Assembly (NCBI GenBank): GCA_023428545.1
Contig: JAEYXH010000015.1
Location: 28,939 to 92,938, forward strand
Direction: 5' to 3'
Length of the DNA stretch: 64,000 bases
Source of the DNA: Bacteroidota bacterium
GTDB taxonomy: Bacteria > Bacteroidota > Bacteroidia > Bacteroidales > Prolixibacteraceae
The position numbers and the translations under genes are program-made. The notes under the pieces were generated by a model. It had not been told where the DNA came from and ran no database searches. It worked only from the letters and a program-made list of their open reading frames with translations. Shown here piece by piece: positions 63,302-64,000 of the stretch. Position 1 is the stretch's first letter. Each line of letters starts with the position of its first letter.

Positions 63302-64000
63302 ATGAAATATTACAGCACTAATCGCCAGGTGGCTCCAGTCAGCCTCAGGACAGCCGTCATTAAAGGACTGGCTTCTGATAACGGCTTATTTATGCCTGGG
63401 TCTGTCCAGCCTTTTGGCGATGGATTTTTTGAAGGGATTCAGCATTTCTCATTTCAGGAAATAGCTTTTGCCGTAGCACTACGTTTTTTTGGTGATGACA
63501 TTGATCGTCAGCACTTGCACCAGATTGTCAATGAGACGTTGTCCTTTGATTGCCCGATCGTTCCAATTAAACCTGGGATATGGTCACTTGAGCTTTTCCA
63601 TGGCCCCACGCTTGCTTTCAAGGATGTGGGCGCCCGCTTTATGGCCAGGATGCTCAGGTATTTCCTGAAGGACAATCATACTACGGTAAATGTATTGGTG
63701 GCAACGTCAGGTGATACAGGCAGTGCTGTGGCCAACGGTTTTTTGGGGGTGGAAGGAATCAATGTCTTTGTCCTTTATCCCAGTGGGAAAGTGAGCGACA
63801 TCCAGGAAAAGCAGTTTACGACTTTGGGGCAAAATATAACAGCCATTGAGGTTGACGGAACTTTTGACGACTGCCAGCGCCTGGTGAAGCTTGCATTCAT
63901 GGATCAGGATCTAAATGATCGGTTTCTTTTGACATCCGCAAATTCGATTAATGTAGCACGTTTCCTACCCCAGTCGTTTTATTATTTCAATGCCTATGCA
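63302..64000 (+). CDS. thrC: threonine synthase, 5' part (runs off the window)
   Basis: The ATG at 63302 opens 233 codons with no stop before the window ends. 'MKYYSTNRQVAPVSLRTAVIKGLASDNGLFMP' is the characteristic ThrC start, and 'SLELFHGPTLAFKDVGARFMARML' holds the PLP lysine (about Lys107). 'VATSGDTGSAVANGFLG' is the phosphate-binding loop of fold-type II PLP enzymes. It converts O-phosphohomoserine to threonine. It lies 79 bp behind the proposed homoserine kinase with no terminator between, completing the operon. Confidence 0.96.
   Translation, partial: MKYYSTNRQVAPVSLRTAVIKGLASDNGLFMPGSVQPFGDGFFEGIQHFSFQEIAFAVALRFFGDDIDRQHLHQIVNETLSFDCPIVPIKPGIWSLELFHGPTLAFKDVGARFMARMLRYFLKDNHTTVNVLVATSGDTGSAVANGFLGVEGINVFVLYPSGKVSDIQEKQFTTLGQNITAIEVDGTFDDCQRLVKLAFMDQDLNDRFLLTSANSINVARFLPQSFYYFNAYA

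Noticed and set aside
1..64000. tRNA, rRNA, CRISPR arrays, insertion sequences, prophage or integrative elements
   Set aside because: No tRNA-like stem sets, regularly spaced repeats, transposase, integrase or phage structural genes were seen; gaps are short and mostly promoters and terminators.

Overview
The window is one contiguous stretch of Bacteroidota chromosome, most likely class Bacteroidia (a Bacteroidales or Marinilabiliales relative). The evidence is a TonB-dependent receptor with an N-terminal carboxypeptidase-regulatory-like domain paired with a DUF4249 lipoprotein, a DUF5916 protein, LL-diaminopimelate aminotransferase, split-subunit transhydrogenase, a MurQ/MurK pair, FloA/NfeD, abundant exported lipoproteins, and promoters of the Bacteroidota type (-7 TAnnTTTG, sometimes with a -33 TTG). 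I see no tRNA, rRNA, insertion sequence, prophage, integrase or CRISPR array. Nearly everything is ordinary, densely packed chromosomal coding sequence.

Layout. 0.1-6 kb: a small secreted protein, a TonB receptor with a DUF4249 lipoprotein, and a convergent PafA-type phosphatase homologue that appears to have lost almost all of its catalytic residues. 6-10 kb: fluoride channel CrcB with DUF190, PBP4-type DacB, and the MurNAc salvage pair MurQ/MurK. 10-17 kb: a two-module glycosyltransferase, a cyclase-family hydrolase, a GH78 rhamnosidase, a stand-alone CBM48 protein and DapL. 17-23 kb: a cluster of three exported murein-peptide proteins (transglutaminase-like, NlpC/P60, dipeptide epimerase), then an esterase and a Ca2+/Na+ antiporter. 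23-30 kb: a TetR-TolC-HlyD-RND efflux operon ending in a PII-like protein. 30-37 kb: C69 dipeptidase, DUF2007, a large unrecognised membrane lipoprotein, and a GH3 glycosidase. 37-45 kb: a three-gene biotin-dependent acyl-CoA carboxylase, DUF5916 and a MATE exporter. 45-53 kb: a ProC-like reductase, three thioredoxin-fold proteins, PurC, PhoH and the transhydrogenase operon. 53-58 kb: a phosphotriesterase-like lipoprotein and the SPOR-ClpS-NfeD-FloA operon. 58-64 kb: bcp-recA and the threonine operon (thrA, an ApgM-type proposed homoserine kinase, thrC running off the right edge).

How the genes work together. Two themes recur. The first is murein turnover and salvage: DacB, MurQ/MurK, NlpC/P60, an apparently exported L-Ala-D/L-Glu epimerase, a C69 dipeptidase and DapL for precursor supply. 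The second is polysaccharide use and envelope transport: GH78, GH3, CBM48, the TonB receptor, and RND and MATE pumps. Core metabolism is represented by threonine synthesis, propionyl/methylmalonyl-CoA chemistry and NADPH supply.

The items most worth a second look are the catalytically dead PafA homologue, an 18-bp perfect palindrome abutting a -7 element upstream of small thioredoxins (ArsR-like, but with no arsR in view), a perfect 8-bp-arm dyad over the bcp-recA promoter, the PII-like protein at the end of the RND operon, and the unrecognised 725-residue lipoprotein. All assignments are by reading motifs; no database search was run.
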